64,000 bases of DNA from Prosapia bicincta (GCA_036971475.1 JBAIZL010000005.1:239273190-239337189); one strand, 5' to 3'; counted from the stretch's first letter, positions 12,393 through 22,645 are shown. Made by a program: numbers and translations. Notes: generated by a model not told the origin, from the sequence alone.

Positions 12393-13184
12393 ATGTCTTT
12401 GCTTAGGAAGTCAGTGATACAATGGAACGTCAACGGTGTTAGGAGTCACATAGAAGAACTTAAAGTACTCGTGCGAGATGTGTACCCAATGTTTGTATGT
12501 CTACAGGAGACACATCTCCACGAATCGCATAATTTCCATTTAAGGGAGTATTCAGTTTTTAGATCGGACTTCGTTACAGAAGATCGAGCTAGAGGTGGCG
12601 TAGCCATCCTAGCCCGTGACTGTATCGATGCTGTTTCTCTAAACTTAATAACTCCTTTACAAGCAGTAGCCGTTCAAACAGCTGTCCCGTATAAAATCAC
12701 TGTGTGTTGTGTCTACTTGCCACCACAAGAAAACCTGCATCACAGTGATTTAGTGAATTTAATAAGCCAGTTACCAACTCCGTTCTTATTGGTAGGGGAT
12801 TTTAATGCCCACCATTCGTCTTGGGGATCTCCGACTAGGAACTCTCGAGGTGACCTTGTTGAGAGTGTGAGAACGGAACTGGACTTATATCTGCTAAATG
12901 ACGGTTCGCCTACCCATTTAGCAGCATCTACTGGTGGATGGACAGCTGTTGACCTATCGATTTGCAGCCCACAATTAGCTACTAGATGCACATGGTCGGT
13001 ACTCAACGATTTGTATGGTAGCGACCATGTGCCTATTAAGATCAGTTTATGTGACTCCCAACCCTGTTATGCTCGAAATCCCAGTTGGATTTTGCGAAAA
13101 GCCAACTGGGACTCATACTCGAATTACCTTGTATCACTTGACATGGATTATTTGACACCCATTGATGAAAATTTTTTATTATGA
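12393..13184 (+). pseudogene. LINE ORF2, 5' part: APE-type endonuclease (interrupted)
   Basis: The first 260 codons (12393-13172) belong to ORF2. The frame then runs four residues into the nested element and stops at 13184. The sequence shows an apurinic-type endonuclease that nicks target DNA for target-primed reverse transcription. WNVNG holds the Asn, LQETHLH the Glu, VGDFNAHHSSWGS the Asp/Asn pair, and SDHVPI the C-terminal Asp-His. The domain is therefore complete and looks catalytically competent, but it is severed from its reverse transcriptase by the RTE-like insertion. The start codon follows ORF1's two stops without a gap. The reading frame resumes at 16580. Confidence 0.93.
13042..13172. 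repeat. 131-bp target-site duplication, left copy
   Basis: This stretch from TCAGTTTATGTGACTCCCAA to CACCCATTGATGAAAAT is repeated, identically as far as I can see, at 16449-16579. Outside these limits the sequences differ at once (AAGA against TGAG upstream, TTTTTA against ATAGAA downstream). The left copy is the original ORF2 sequence. It contains a 9-bp-arm inverted repeat, CCCAGTTGG...CCAACTGGG. Confidence 0.95.
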
Positions 13185-13209
13185 CAGGTTTTTTACAATG
13201 TTTTACATT

Positions 13210-16098
13210 TTAACCTAAGTCTAATGAAATACAGTTTTTAATTTTGTTTTTCCATTCATCCCTATCTGTCCACAAGTTTTCTGGTATATCCCATTTGATT
13301 AAAGATGAACTAATTTCCTGTATCCACGTTTTCGATGGTCTTCCCCTTCGTCTTCTCCCTGGTGGTGTCCATTCCAACAACATCTTTGGTAGTCTTTCAT
13401 CATTCATCCTTTTCGTATGTCCGTACCAAATTAACTGTTTTTGTTCTACAAAATCTGTAATTAAATTTTGTACTTCCATTTTATCTCTAATTATTTGATT
13501 TCGGATCTTATCCAATCTTGATATTCTCGCAGAACGTCTCCAAAAGTCCATCTCAGTTGCCAATAATTTCTTTGTCAATGTTGATTTCAATATCCAAACG
13601 TCTGATCCATATGTCATTATGCTTCGTACTATTGTATTAAAAATTCTTGTTTTTGTTTGATTAGTTATATGTTTATCCCATAAAATACCATTTAACATTG
13701 AAATTGTTGTTTTTCCCAAATTTATTTTCGATCCAATTTCTTTATCTTGTTTCCCATCATTTGTAATTTTCATTCCCAAATACTTACATTCCTCAACATG
13801 TGATATTCTTTTAATATTTTCTTCTTCTATTATTAAGTCTTTACTTTTTTCTCCTATGACCATGTATTTAGTTTTATTCATATTAACATTCAATCCCCAT
13901 AGTTTGTATTCTCCTATTATCTTTCGAGTCATATATTCAATGTCTTCATAATCTTGAGCTAAAATCAATTGGTCATCTGCAAATTGTAAAGAATAAATTG
14001 TGATATTGTTTACTGGGATTCCCATTCCTTTGCATTTATTCTTCCAATTTTTCAAAACCTTTTCTGTATAAATTTTATATAATGTGGGTGACAGACAGCA
14101 TCCTTGGCGTAATCCTTTTGTTACTTCAAAACCTGTTGACAGATTGTTTCCTATTTTTATTTTGGAAATAGAATTTTTATATAAATTTTGAATTGCCTTG
14201 ATTATAGTTTGACTTATAGCATTTGACTTTAACACTTCCCATAACTTTGATAATGGTACATTATCATAAGCTTTTTCTATATCTATAAATACTAAATGGA
14301 GAGGTTGTAAACGAATTACTTTCTTTTCAATTATTTGTTCTAAGCAGAATAAGTGATCTATCGTTGATCTTCCTCTTCTAAAACCTGCCTGTTCCTCAGC
14401 CTCCATATCCTTGTATTCATTTTCTAAATATTGCTTAATTATTTTTCCATAAATTCTGCTCAATGTATTTGTAACTGTTATTCCTCTATAGTTTTCACAT
14501 TGCTTCTTATTACCTTTCTTATGTAATGTGGATATATAGCCTATTTTCCACTCTTCTGGTGTCTCTTCTCCATTCAAACATTTTTCAAAAAGTTCCTTCA
14601 AATTTGCAAATAATTTATTTGTACCATACTTTAATAGTTCGGCTGGAATTCCTCCAGGTCCTGAAGCTCTTCCATTTTTCATAGATTTTATTGCCTGTAT
14701 CACTATTTCCATATCCAAATTTAGATAGGTATTATTTACTGTTTCTGGTATTTCATTTTGATTTTTTTCCAAATGTTCTTCTCTGCATTCTGTTAATAAG
14801 TTTTTAAAATATTCCTCCCACGTTTGAAAATCAATATATGTCATTTGTTGTGACTCCTTAGAGTTTTTTCTTAATGTTTTCAAAGTTTTCCAAGCTTCTG
14901 TACTTCTTTTCCCTCCAATAAAAGATTCTATCTTTTGGCATGATTGTTCCCAACTTCTGTTTTTTGATTCTGCAACCATTCTTCTAATTTTTGCTTGTTG
15001 TGCATTAAGTTCTATTTTATCATCAATTTTCTTTGTATTTAACCATTTTAAATATTTCTCTTTTTTAATCTTCACTTCTTTTTTAATTTCTTCATCCCAA
15101 TAATAAAACGTATTCTTTTTATCTTTAATATCAATTTCACCTAAAGCTTCTTTTGCTGATTCATGTATTACTTTTGAAATATATTGGTATTGTTTTTCTG
15201 TTGTATCCCAATGAGTTTCTGTTAATTTTTCATCTAACCTCTTCCTATATAAGTATACAGTACTCTCATTTTCCAAACTCTGTAAATTATATTTAGGAAG
15301 ATTCAATTTGATACCCTTTTCAACATATTGTTCTTTTTCTTTATCTTTATTGTTTAATTTTTTAAATGGAAATAATATTTTAGAATTGACTATAAAATGA
15401 TCACTAAGTTTCACACCTCTGTATACTCTAACATCTTGTATTTTTAGTTTTGTTTTCTGTTTTACTATAATATAATCAATTATTGATTTCTGCTGCATTG
15501 TTTCTCTATACCAAGTATATTTATGTATTTCTTTATGTTGGTAAAAACCATTCAAGACTTTCAAGGAGTTTTGTTCACAAATGTCTATTAATCTGCTTCC
15601 ATTTTCATTTACAATATTTTCTCCAAATGGTCCAATTATTTTGTTTCCAATCTGTCTTCCAGTTCTACTATTGAAGTCTCCTGCAAGAATAACTTCTCTT
15701 GTATTTCCAATTTCCTCTATTATTCCGTTCAATTTATTGAAAAATTCATCTTTCTTACATAATAAAACATCTTCATTTATAGCATACACTCCCAATATTA
15801 CCAATTTGTATCCATGAAAATTCATATTAATTCTGATTAGGTTTTCGTCAATTGGTTGCCAGTTAGTGACATAAGTTTTTAATTTTTTCCTTATTAATAC
15901 AGAGATTCCACGTTTTGCTCTTTGATGCTTCTGTACACCACTGTAAAAATGTATGAATGATCCCTTAATTTCGCTGCCATTTCCTTTTTTTTTTGTTTCA
16001 GATAAGACAATAATATCTTGTTTTCTGATTTCTAATTCTTTAATCACTTCTTCAAATTTATTATTTAAACCTTGAATATTCCACGTTCCAATATTCAT
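13210..16098 (-). CDS. RTE-like endonuclease-reverse transcriptase polyprotein
   Basis: A 962-aa protein that copies the element's RNA into a nicked genomic site. Residues 1-240 form an APE endonuclease: Asn7 in TWNIQG, Glu34 in LSETK, LAGDFNSRTG, and LSDHF near the end. A Lys-rich linker follows. The reverse transcriptase covers about 450-760, with EEQAGFRRGRSTIDHLF, FIDIEKAYDNV, TKGLRQGCCLSPTLY and the catalytic FADDQ at about 702-706. The C-terminal region has the WYGH...RLP and GRRRRGRPSKTWIQEI blocks typical of these elements. No RNase H is seen. The ATG at 16098 overlaps the stop of a short upstream open frame (16277-16095) by four bases (ATGA). That upstream frame has no ATG where it opens, and I do not call it a gene. 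Frame and motifs are intact, so it may be active. Confidence 0.93.
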   Translation of the reverse strand: MNIGTWNIQGLNNKFEEVIKELEIRKQDIIVLSETKKKGNGSEIKGSFIHFYSGVQKHQRAKRGISVLIRKKLKTYVTNWQPIDENLIRINMNFHGYKLVILGVYAINEDVLLCKKDEFFNKLNGIIEEIGNTREVILAGDFNSRTGRQIGNKIIGPFGENIVNENGSRLIDICEQNSLKVLNGFYQHKEIHKYTWYRETMQQKSIIDYIIVKQKTKLKIQDVRVYRGVKLSDHFIVNSKILFPFKKLNNKDKEKEQYVEKGIKLNLPKYNLQSLENESTVYLYRKRLDEKLTETHWDTTEKQYQYISKVIHESAKEALGEIDIKDKKNTFYYWDEEIKKEVKIKKEKYLKWLNTKKIDDKIELNAQQAKIRRMVAESKNRSWEQSCQKIESFIGGKRSTEAWKTLKTLRKNSKESQQMTYIDFQTWEEYFKNLLTECREEHLEKNQNEIPETVNNTYLNLDMEIVIQAIKSMKNGRASGPGGIPAELLKYGTNKLFANLKELFEKCLNGEETPEEWKIGYISTLHKKGNKKQCENYRGITVTNTLSRIYGKIIKQYLENEYKDMEAEEQAGFRRGRSTIDHLFCLEQIIEKKVIRLQPLHLVFIDIEKAYDNVPLSKLWEVLKSNAISQTIIKAIQNLYKNSISKIKIGNNLSTGFEVTKGLRQGCCLSPTLYKIYTEKVLKNWKNKCKGMGIPVNNITIYSLQFADDQLILAQDYEDIEYMTRKIIGEYKLWGLNVNMNKTKYMVIGEKSKDLIIEEENIKRISHVEECKYLGMKITNDGKQDKEIGSKINLGKTTISMLNGILWDKHITNQTKTRIFNTIVRSIMTYGSDVWILKSTLTKKLLATEMDFWRRSARISRLDKIRNQIIRDKMEVQNLITDFVEQKQLIWYGHTKRMNDERLPKMLLEWTPPGRRRRGRPSKTWIQEISSSLIKWDIPENLWTDRDEWKNKIKNCISLDLG

Positions 16099-16448
16099 TG
16101 TCCGTTTCCATAGCTTTTGTCGTATTCCTTTAAATCCATCCGGCTGTATTCTATTAGACTTTTTAACATTTTAGGTTTTTTATATGAATGGGGAGTTGGC
16201 CCATTGCATAACCCCCAACCTGGAGGACCAGGTAATTTATTTTCAAGGTTGTCTTCCTTTAGCCTTTGATAAACCAATATCTCCCTACAAGGCAGCAGTG
16301 TTAGTTTTGGTCCGCCCCGAGTATTTTATTTCCTCGGTACCCACCATATCTGGTGAGCTTTCCCTTATCCGCCACCTAGGGAGGCGCCCGATGGGAGACT
16401 AACAACTCCACACGGGCCCACGCCCACACATGTGGACCAGAAATTGAG
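16099..16448 (-). promoter_or_regulatory. 5' UTR of the RTE-like element
   Basis: A relatively GC-rich leader whose minus strand begins CTCAATTTCTGGTCCACATG and includes CTGGTCCTCCAGGTTGGGGG (about 16238-16219). I recall similar leaders in related arthropod and mollusc elements, but have not checked. It probably carries the internal promoter, by analogy with other LINEs. A short frame encoding PGPPGWGLCNGPTPH spans it, and its conservation elsewhere would decide whether it is translated. Confidence 0.5.
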
Positions 16449-16579
16449 TCAGTTTATGTGACTCCCAACCCTGTTATGCTCGAAATCCCAGTTGGATTTT
16501 GCGAAAAGCCAACTGGGACTCATACTCGAATTACCTTGTATCACTTGACATGGATTATTTGACACCCATTGATGAAAAT
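16449..16579. repeat. 131-bp target-site duplication, right copy
   Basis: Second copy of 13042-13172, created when the RTE-like element inserted. The ORF2 frame is open through it, so the downstream half of ORF2 appears to start here, but the first codon of the longest frame (16499) is TTG inside the duplicated sequence, not a true start. Confidence 0.95.
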
Positions 16580-19495
16580 ATAGAAAATATTACGAAAGCA
16601 ATTTTAAATGCCGCTGAAAAGACCATTCCGAAAACCTCTACGCATCCACGCCGACCGCCTGTGCCGTGGTGGAACGATGAATGCACAGAAATCCTCCGTT
16701 TACGACGAAGAGCTCTTAGGAGATTTAAACGACACCCAACGAATGGAAACCTTCAGGAATATAAAATACTCCGTGCGAAAGCACGGAGGATATTTAGGCT
16801 GAGTAGAAAGAACTCTTGGGAACAGTACATTAGCACAATTAGACGAACAACTCCGTCCTCCACAGTGTGGAGGAAACTAAGATCAGTTTGTGGTACTTCC
16901 ATTCCGTTGCCAGCCATTGCGCTGAAGCAACCAGATGGGAGATTAATCACAAACAGTGATGACATTGCTAATGTACTTGGAACATCTTTTTCTAACTTTT
17001 CTGCTACTACAGCCTATAATAGATTATTCCAGATTTATAAACTGAAGGAAGAAGCAATACCGTTTACTGTTGGGTCGTCTGGGGACTCTCCTTTAAACAC
17101 TCCTTTCTCTATAGGGGAATTGGAATCAGCTCTTGCGTCAACGAAGGATTCTGCACCAGGTCCTGATTCCATTGTGTACTCCATGCTAAAACATCTACCA
17201 TCATCGGCGAAACTTGTCCTCCTTCGAGTATACAATCGTTTATTCGAGGAGCGCTCTTTCCCCGATGCATGGTTAGAATCGACTGTAATTCCTCTTTTGA
17301 AGCCAGGTAAAGACAAAACCAATCCCAGTAGTTATAGACCTATATCCCTTACAAGCGTCTTATGCAAACTACTGGAGAAGATGGTCAACCGCCGTCTTGT
17401 CTGGTACCTAGAAACCAATGACCTTATTTGCAACGAACAGTGCGGTTTCAGGCAAGGACGATCATCCGTTGACCAATTGGTTTTGTTAGAATCCGCTATT
17501 CAAGATGCCTTTCTCTTGCGTCAAACACTCGTTGCTGTTTTCTTCGACCTTGAGAAGGCATACGATATGGCATGGAAAAGAGGAATTCTGAACACTTTAA
17601 AATCATGGGGTATACAAGGGAATATCCTAGCATTCATCGCTAACTTTCTTTCTAATAGATCTTTCCGCGTTCGACTTGGAGGCACGTATTCAAACAGCTA
17701 TACACAGGAGAATGGTGTACCGCAGGGCAGCGTGCTGAGCGTCACGCTATTTGCCGTTGCAATAAATAGTATCATCAGCAATATACGATCTCCGGTACAC
17801 TGTTCCCTTTTTGTGGATGACTTTTGTATATATGTGCCTGCTCGTAGCATGGCAACTGCGGAAAGATCTTTGCAGTTAGCAATAGGTAGATTAGAGGAAT
17901 GGTCAAGAACTACAGGTTTTAAATTCTCTGCTTCGAAGACCCAGTGTGTAGCATTTAGTCGTCGTAGGCAACACCAGGAGCCGATCCTTTATCTTGACGG
18001 GGTTCAGCTTCAAACCACGGATAGTGTTCGATTTTTGGGTCTTTTATTTGATAAGAGACTCTCATGGGGTCCACATGTTCGTGATTTGAAGGTGAGATGC
18101 AGCAAGAAATTGGATATGTTAAGAGTCCTTAGTGGTACGAATTGGGGAGCAGACAGAACTAGTATGCTTCGATTTTATCGCGCAGTCGTTAGATCGCGCA
18201 TAGATTATGGCTGTCAAGCCTATTCATCCGCACGACCTACAGTTCTGAAAACTCTTGATACCATCCACCACTCTGGACTTAGACTGGCTACTGGTGCATT
18301 TAGAACTAGCCCAATCCCTAGTCTTCTTGTCGAAGCTGGGGAACCTACCCTTTCTAGACGACGTGAGATGCTACAAATATCTTACGTTTCTGTTCTTCGA
18401 AGCAAACCCAACCACCCGGCATTTGATATAGTCTTTCATAATACGTTAAATCAAGTGTACAATACACGTCAACGTTCGACCGCTCCATTTGGCATACGAA
18501 CGATAAGAATATTGGATGACCTTGAGTTGCAACTTCCAACTATGTTTGAACGACAAATGTGCTATCTACCTCCATGGATAATAAAAACGCCGCACTTCGA
18601 TTTCTCATTGTCCAGTTATATAAAACACGATACTCCTGTTGTGGTCTACCACCAGGAATTTTCATCCATTTATAAATCTCACCAACACAGTGAAATTATT
18701 TTCACTGATGGATCTAAACTGGACAATGGCGTTGGGTGTGCGTTTTATGCATCTGGTTGTACCTACACGTACGGATTGCCCTCAGCTTGCAGTGTTTTCA
18801 CGGCAGAACTATTTGCTATTTTTAAAGCTTTGACCGTCATTCCATCTCGATCTTCGCATTATCTTTTGTGTTCGGATTCCAAAAGTGCTCTTCAGGCTCT
18901 TCAGGATGTTTTCTCTAACAACCCTTTAGTTGGGGACATTTTGTGTGCTGTACACAGGCTTCAATTGACGGGTGTGGGGGTAACTTTCTGTTGGGTTCCT
19001 GGACATTGCGGAATACTTGGAAACACAAAAGCGGATGAAGTGGCGAAGAAAGCTACAAGTTTGGTGCCTATTACTCAACTGGTTATGGCATCTGATTATG
19101 TGTGTTTCGCGAAACATTTATTGCTCGCTGCTTGGAATGACGAGTGGCATACCGTGATTGAGAATAAGCTGAGGGAAATTAAAGATACCGTCCGTCCATG
19201 GAGGTCTTCAATTCGTTCAAAACGTAGGGAGGAAGTGGTGGTTACACGCCTTCGCGTTGGCCACTCTTTTGCAACTCATGGATATTTGATGAGTCGTGAA
19301 GATCCACCAATATGCCAATATTGCGGTGATATCTTCACAATAAAACATATTTTAGTAAACTGTGTTAATGTAAGCAATATTCGTGACCTTTTTAATTTAA
19401 AAGGGAGTTTAAAGGTGGTGCTAAGGGACGATGCCTCGGCCATTGACCGAGTCATCGCTTTCTTGCACCACTTGAAAATATTTTTTAAAATTTAA
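16580..19495 (+). pseudogene. LINE ORF2, 3' part: reverse transcriptase and RNase H (severed)
   Basis: This continues the frame left at 13172. With the insertion removed ORF2 would have about 1231 codons. Visible blocks in order are DSAPGPDSI, LLKPGKDKTNPSSYRPISL, NEQCGFRQGRSSVDQL, FFDLEKAYDMAW, ENGVPQGSVLSVTLF, and the catalytic core SLFVDDF (near 17808-17827; FVDD instead of the commoner FADD/YADD). RNase H follows with FTDGSK (about 18705), TAELFAI, CSDSKSAL and GNTKADEVAK, so its four acidic residues are present. The C-terminus has the Cys-His motif CQYCGDIFTIKHILVNC (about 19312-19362) seen in RNase H-bearing insect LINEs. The half-gene is intact but lacks its endonuclease and a start codon. 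Confidence 0.93.
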
Positions 19496-19841
19496 TACAT
19501 AAATATATATATATATTTTTATACATATAATTCTCTGTTTCTTTTATTTATTTTACTTTAATTTATTTTGTGTTCTTGTTATTGTTATTGAGATTTATTT
19601 ATTGATAAATTGTTACCTATTATTGTTTTACATATTGTTATTATTTATTTACTGTTATATTGTTTTTTGTTGTAATTTTGTTATTTAATATTGTTATAGA
19701 TTTATTGTTTGTTATTTATTGTTGTTGTTTTTTGTTTTGGAATTTTTGTTGTATTTAAATTTATTTTGTTTTATTTAAAATATTCGTTGTCCGTGTTAGA
19801 TTTAGTTTGGCGATGATAACCACAAATGGTTTTTCGCCAGG

Positions 19842-19874
<33 letters not shown>
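19496..19874 (+). other. 3' UTR and poly(A) tail of the I-group LINE
   Basis: The first 345 nt is T-rich, with many TTATT/TTGTTATT motifs, and ends TTTTTCGCCAGG followed by about 33 A residues to 19874. The TTCGCCAG-poly(A) terminus recurs in reverse orientation at 32532-32561, which identifies that scar as a product of a related element. Confidence 0.85.
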
Positions 19875-19877
<3 letters not shown>

Positions 19878-20645
19878 TGCAAATATAGGTGCTTGTAGAG
19901 TTGGAAGATCGATTCATATCTCACTAGCATGACTTCTAGCTGATAGTTCTGGACTTCCTAATACTACAAATGTGGGTGCTTGTAGAGTTGGAAGATCGAT
20001 TCTTATCTCACTAGCATGACTTCTAGCTGATAGTTCTGGACTTCCTAATACTGCAAATATGGGTGCTTGTAGAGTTGGAAGATCGATTCTTATCTCACTA
20101 GCATGACTTCTAGCTGATAGTTCTGGACTTCCTAATACTGCAAATATAGGTGCTTGTAGAGTTGGAAGATCGATTCTTATCTCACTAGCATGACTTCTAG
20201 CTGATAGTTCTGGACTTCCTAATACTGCAAATATGGGTGCTTGTAGAGTTGGAAGATCGATTCTTATCTCACTAGCATGACTTCTAGCTGATAGTTCTGG
20301 ACTTCTTAATACTGCAAATATGAGTGCTTGTAGAGTTGGAAGATCGATTCTTATCTCACTAGCATGACTTCTAGCTGATAGTTCTGGACTTCTTATTACT
20401 GTAAATATAAGTGCTTGTAGAGTTGGAAGATCGATTCTTATCTCACTAGCATGACTTCTAGCTGATAGTTCTGGACTTTTTATTACTGCAAATATAAGTG
20501 CTTGTAGAGTTGGAAGATCGATTCTTATCTACTAGCATGACTTCTAGCTGATAGTTCTGGACTTTTTATTACTGCAAATATAAGTGCTTGTAGAGTTGGA
20601 AGATCGATTCTTATCTACTAGCTGATAGTCCTGGACTTCTTATTA
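19875..20645 (-). repeat. 87-bp transposase-derived tandem array, right block
   Basis: About nine copies of the same 87-bp unit as at 9602-10472. It starts with the second copy of the LINE target duplication (TACTGCAAATATA, 19875-19887). The last two units have small deletions (TCTTATCTACTAGC without the internal TCAC, then loss of the CATGACTTCTAG part). The final unit passes straight into mariner N-terminal sequence, showing this is the original edge of the amplification. Confidence 0.93.
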
Positions 20646-20790
20646 CTGCTTCTCTTAGTCTTACTGGATATTGTTACGGTCTCGAACAGCTGACGAAACA
20701 ATGGATTCGCCACTTATAACAAAACTGTCATACACAAACAAGCAACTTTATAACTCCCACTGCTCCACAACAAATGTAATGGCGTCTAGT
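20646..20790 (-). pseudogene. mariner transposase remnant, N-terminal part
   Basis: On the minus strand, CGCCATTACATTTGTTGTGG...GCAGTGGGAGTTATAAAG and CTGTTCGAGACCGTAACA align with CGCCATTTCATTTACTCAGT...GCAGTGGGACATGCAACG and CTGTTCCGAGCCGTAACA in the second copy (34888-35004). It has stops and frameshifts and is only a fragment. Together with 8850-9601 it brackets the amplified segment. Confidence 0.75.
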
Positions 20791-21601
20791 GTTGAGAAGA
20801 AATATCCCCGCCACACTTTTCTTCCACCCCTAGCTCTCTGTACTAAGTAGTTCCCGTCTCGCGTCTCTCACGCTGTATATAAACACCTCAAAATACACTA
20901 AATCTACATGGTAAAACACTTCAAATCAAACAAAATTGTTGGGAATGAAAATTAAACAACTCATTTAACACACAATCTACAAGTAGTTTCAAATATACCG
21001 CATCACAGAGTGACCACAGATAAATAACAACAATTGAATTTGTGTTTTACGGGAATAAACAATGCAAGGGGCTAGTTCGAAATACTTCCAACGAGTAATA
21101 TTTCAGTCAAGTATTTACATTGTGCATAGCTAGCCTGAAGGTGAAGAGCAAACTCTACTGGCGTGTCTGTGAGCTAGGCATACGCACAGAGCCCAGCTGA
21201 CATTTCCACACATCCACCGGAATTACACTCGACGGCTGCGCTAATTTCACGCACGTTATTGCTGTACGTATTGTGGCGAGTACAAAAGGCTGCAATAAAG
21301 GTTACCGAGGCGACGCTGTAATGGTAAGTAATTCGGATTTAACGACACCGCGCGAGGCAAGAATTTCCTCATATGTTACGGCTTTCTGTGTGCCTTATTG
21401 TGTCTGAATATAAAGGGCGCACAACTAAAAGTCTCTTTGACAAGGAGATTTTATTAATACCAACGCCGAACAACTGACAAGGTTTAAATATCACGATCAA
21501 GACCTGTGATCTCTTTATATCGGCATGCAGTATGAGATAGTTGAATTTTATTGAGAGTAATCTGCCACCAAGAAGAAGTAATGAAATTACTAATCACACC
21601 T

Positions 21602-21775
21602 TTGCTATTACTTGCGACCAGACTTTTTGCTAACTAAAAGTTGTGAAATTGTTAATTTACACTTGGAGGAAACTTTTTCGTCTTACGATTTCTTCAGCCT
21701 CCGAATAAGTGGAGGCTAACTTGGTTGCTAACAACTTTTAGTTAGCATAAAGTCTGGTCCGATAGCACAAGGCAG
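21602..21775. mobile_element. small inverted-repeat element (MITE candidate)
   Basis: Arms at 21616-21644 and 21731-21759 are 29 bp each and differ at one position (GACCAGACTTTTTGCTAACT read against the reverse complement of the right arm). A weaker match (TGCTAT) continues outward on both sides. The 86-bp spacer holds another small hairpin, GCCTCC...GGAGGC. The size and structure fit a short non-autonomous DNA element. I could not identify a clear target duplication or a parent family. Confidence 0.5.
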
Positions 21776-22611
21776 TGGTTAAAGACGTAGCGTCGTACTT
21801 GGAGCTACCTAACGCCCAAAGGAGCCTTGTAAAAGTAACTCAAATAAACACTTCTAGTTCTGGAATGCTAAAAAGTGTTGAGGGCAAGAACCGATCACGG
21901 GAAACCACATGTGGGAAATAAAAATTGAAGGCTTACTCTCCAAGATAACGTGAAAAGCCTACTAATGATTGCACATCAAGCCCGTTTCCCACCAGTTATA
22001 GGATAAACGGATTGTTACGAACATTTCCGAAAGCCTAACAGCGGTAGTTTAATGCTATCAGATGTTTTCGTCTTCAAGGACAGATCATATTAATCATCAA
22101 ATCACTTTTCGTATATATCGTATATTTTGTTTAAATTATTAAATAAAGAATTGATTTCATACACGTTTTTACTACTCCTACGTTGTGTTTCGCTTTGTAT
22201 TGTACATTAGCAGTAAGAGAAACTGGACTGTTAAAGACTTTTACATGGTTATGTGAGGTTCAGTATTGTAGATTATTAAGTAAAGATGTTATGAAGTTAT
22301 TCAATATGGAATTTTATTCTTTCAAAACAACTAACATTATAAATAAGAACAAATACTACTTAACGGCGTTATAAAAAAGCAGTAGTAATAGTTAAAATAT
22401 TTATTTACCAAAAAATATTTACAAATTTATTTTTTATTACGAATTATTATACAAGACACCTAAGATATATTTCTCTAAACTAACATAGAATGTTACAGAT
22501 TACGCATAAAGTTAACACATTAGGAAAGTGCGCAGTTATGTTATAAGGAAGTAAAGCGAAAACGTCAGATAAAATGAAGTCAAATATATAAAGTTAAAAG
22601 ACACAAGTGCG

Positions 22612-22613
22612 GG

Positions 22614-22644
<31 letters not shown>

Positions 22645-22645
22645 T
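22612..22645. repeat. (GC/CA)n microsatellite
   Basis: A short GCGCGC run passes into about 15 CA dinucleotides. It is simple sequence and can adopt non-B structure. Confidence 0.9.

Larger units (their letters stand above)
13173..16448 (-). mobile_element. RTE-like non-LTR retrotransposon nested in ORF2
   Basis: A 3276-bp element in the opposite orientation to its host LINE, bounded by the 131-bp duplications. From its 5' end (16448) it has a 5' UTR of about 350 nt, a single intact EN-RT frame (16098-13210) and a very short 3' UTR of 37 nt that ends in AATAAAAA, with no long poly(A). Single-frame EN-RT architecture, small size and a C-terminal GRRRRGRP stretch resemble insect and mollusc elements often annotated as craniofacial-development-protein-2-like or endonuclease-reverse transcriptase, in or near the RTE clade. 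The intact frame and identical duplications point to a recent insertion. Confidence 0.9.
10473..19874 (+). mobile_element. full-length I-group non-LTR retrotransposon (LINE)
   Basis: A complete LINE of 9402 bp including a nested RTE-like insertion (13173-16448 plus one copy of the 131-bp duplication). Without that insertion it would be about 6.0 kb. The order is 5' UTR with two hairpins, ORF1 (gag-like, zinc knuckles), ORF2 (endonuclease, reverse transcriptase, RNase H, C-terminal cysteine motif), a T-rich 3' UTR and a poly(A) of about 33 nt. A 13-bp target duplication flanks it. An RNase H domain and an FVDD reverse-transcriptase core fit the I/Nimb group better than typical Jockey elements, which mostly lack RNase H, but clade assignment needs a phylogeny. 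Apart from the nested insertion no frame is broken, so it is young. Confidence 0.93.
8667..20875 (-). mobile_element. decayed Tc1/mariner element split by an array and two LINEs
   Basis: Both ends match the second mariner copy at 34792-36078. The left end (GGGTGACACATAGGAGACGG from about 8669) matches that copy's 3' inverted repeat. The right end, read on the minus strand from 20875 (CAGCGTGAGAGACGCGAGAC), matches its 5' inverted repeat and is followed by a TA at 20876-20877. Between them, read right to left, are the transposase N-terminal region (about 20645-20790), an 87-bp tandem array split in two (20645-19875 and 10472-9602), and the C-terminal region (about 9601-8850). The 9.4 kb I-group LINE occupies the middle. 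Without LINE and array, the element would be close to the length of the second copy. The transposase is broken by many stops and frameshifts and cannot be active. Confidence 0.88.

Noticed and set aside
16095..16277. ORF1 of the RTE-like element
   Set aside because: The frame begins with TTG, has no clear ATG and is only about 60 codons. The overlap of its stop with the EN-RT start is noted but not enough to call a gene.
16499..19495. Independent 998-aa reverse transcriptase gene
   Set aside because: The first codon is TTG within the duplicated target site. It is the 3' part of ORF2 severed by the nested insertion.
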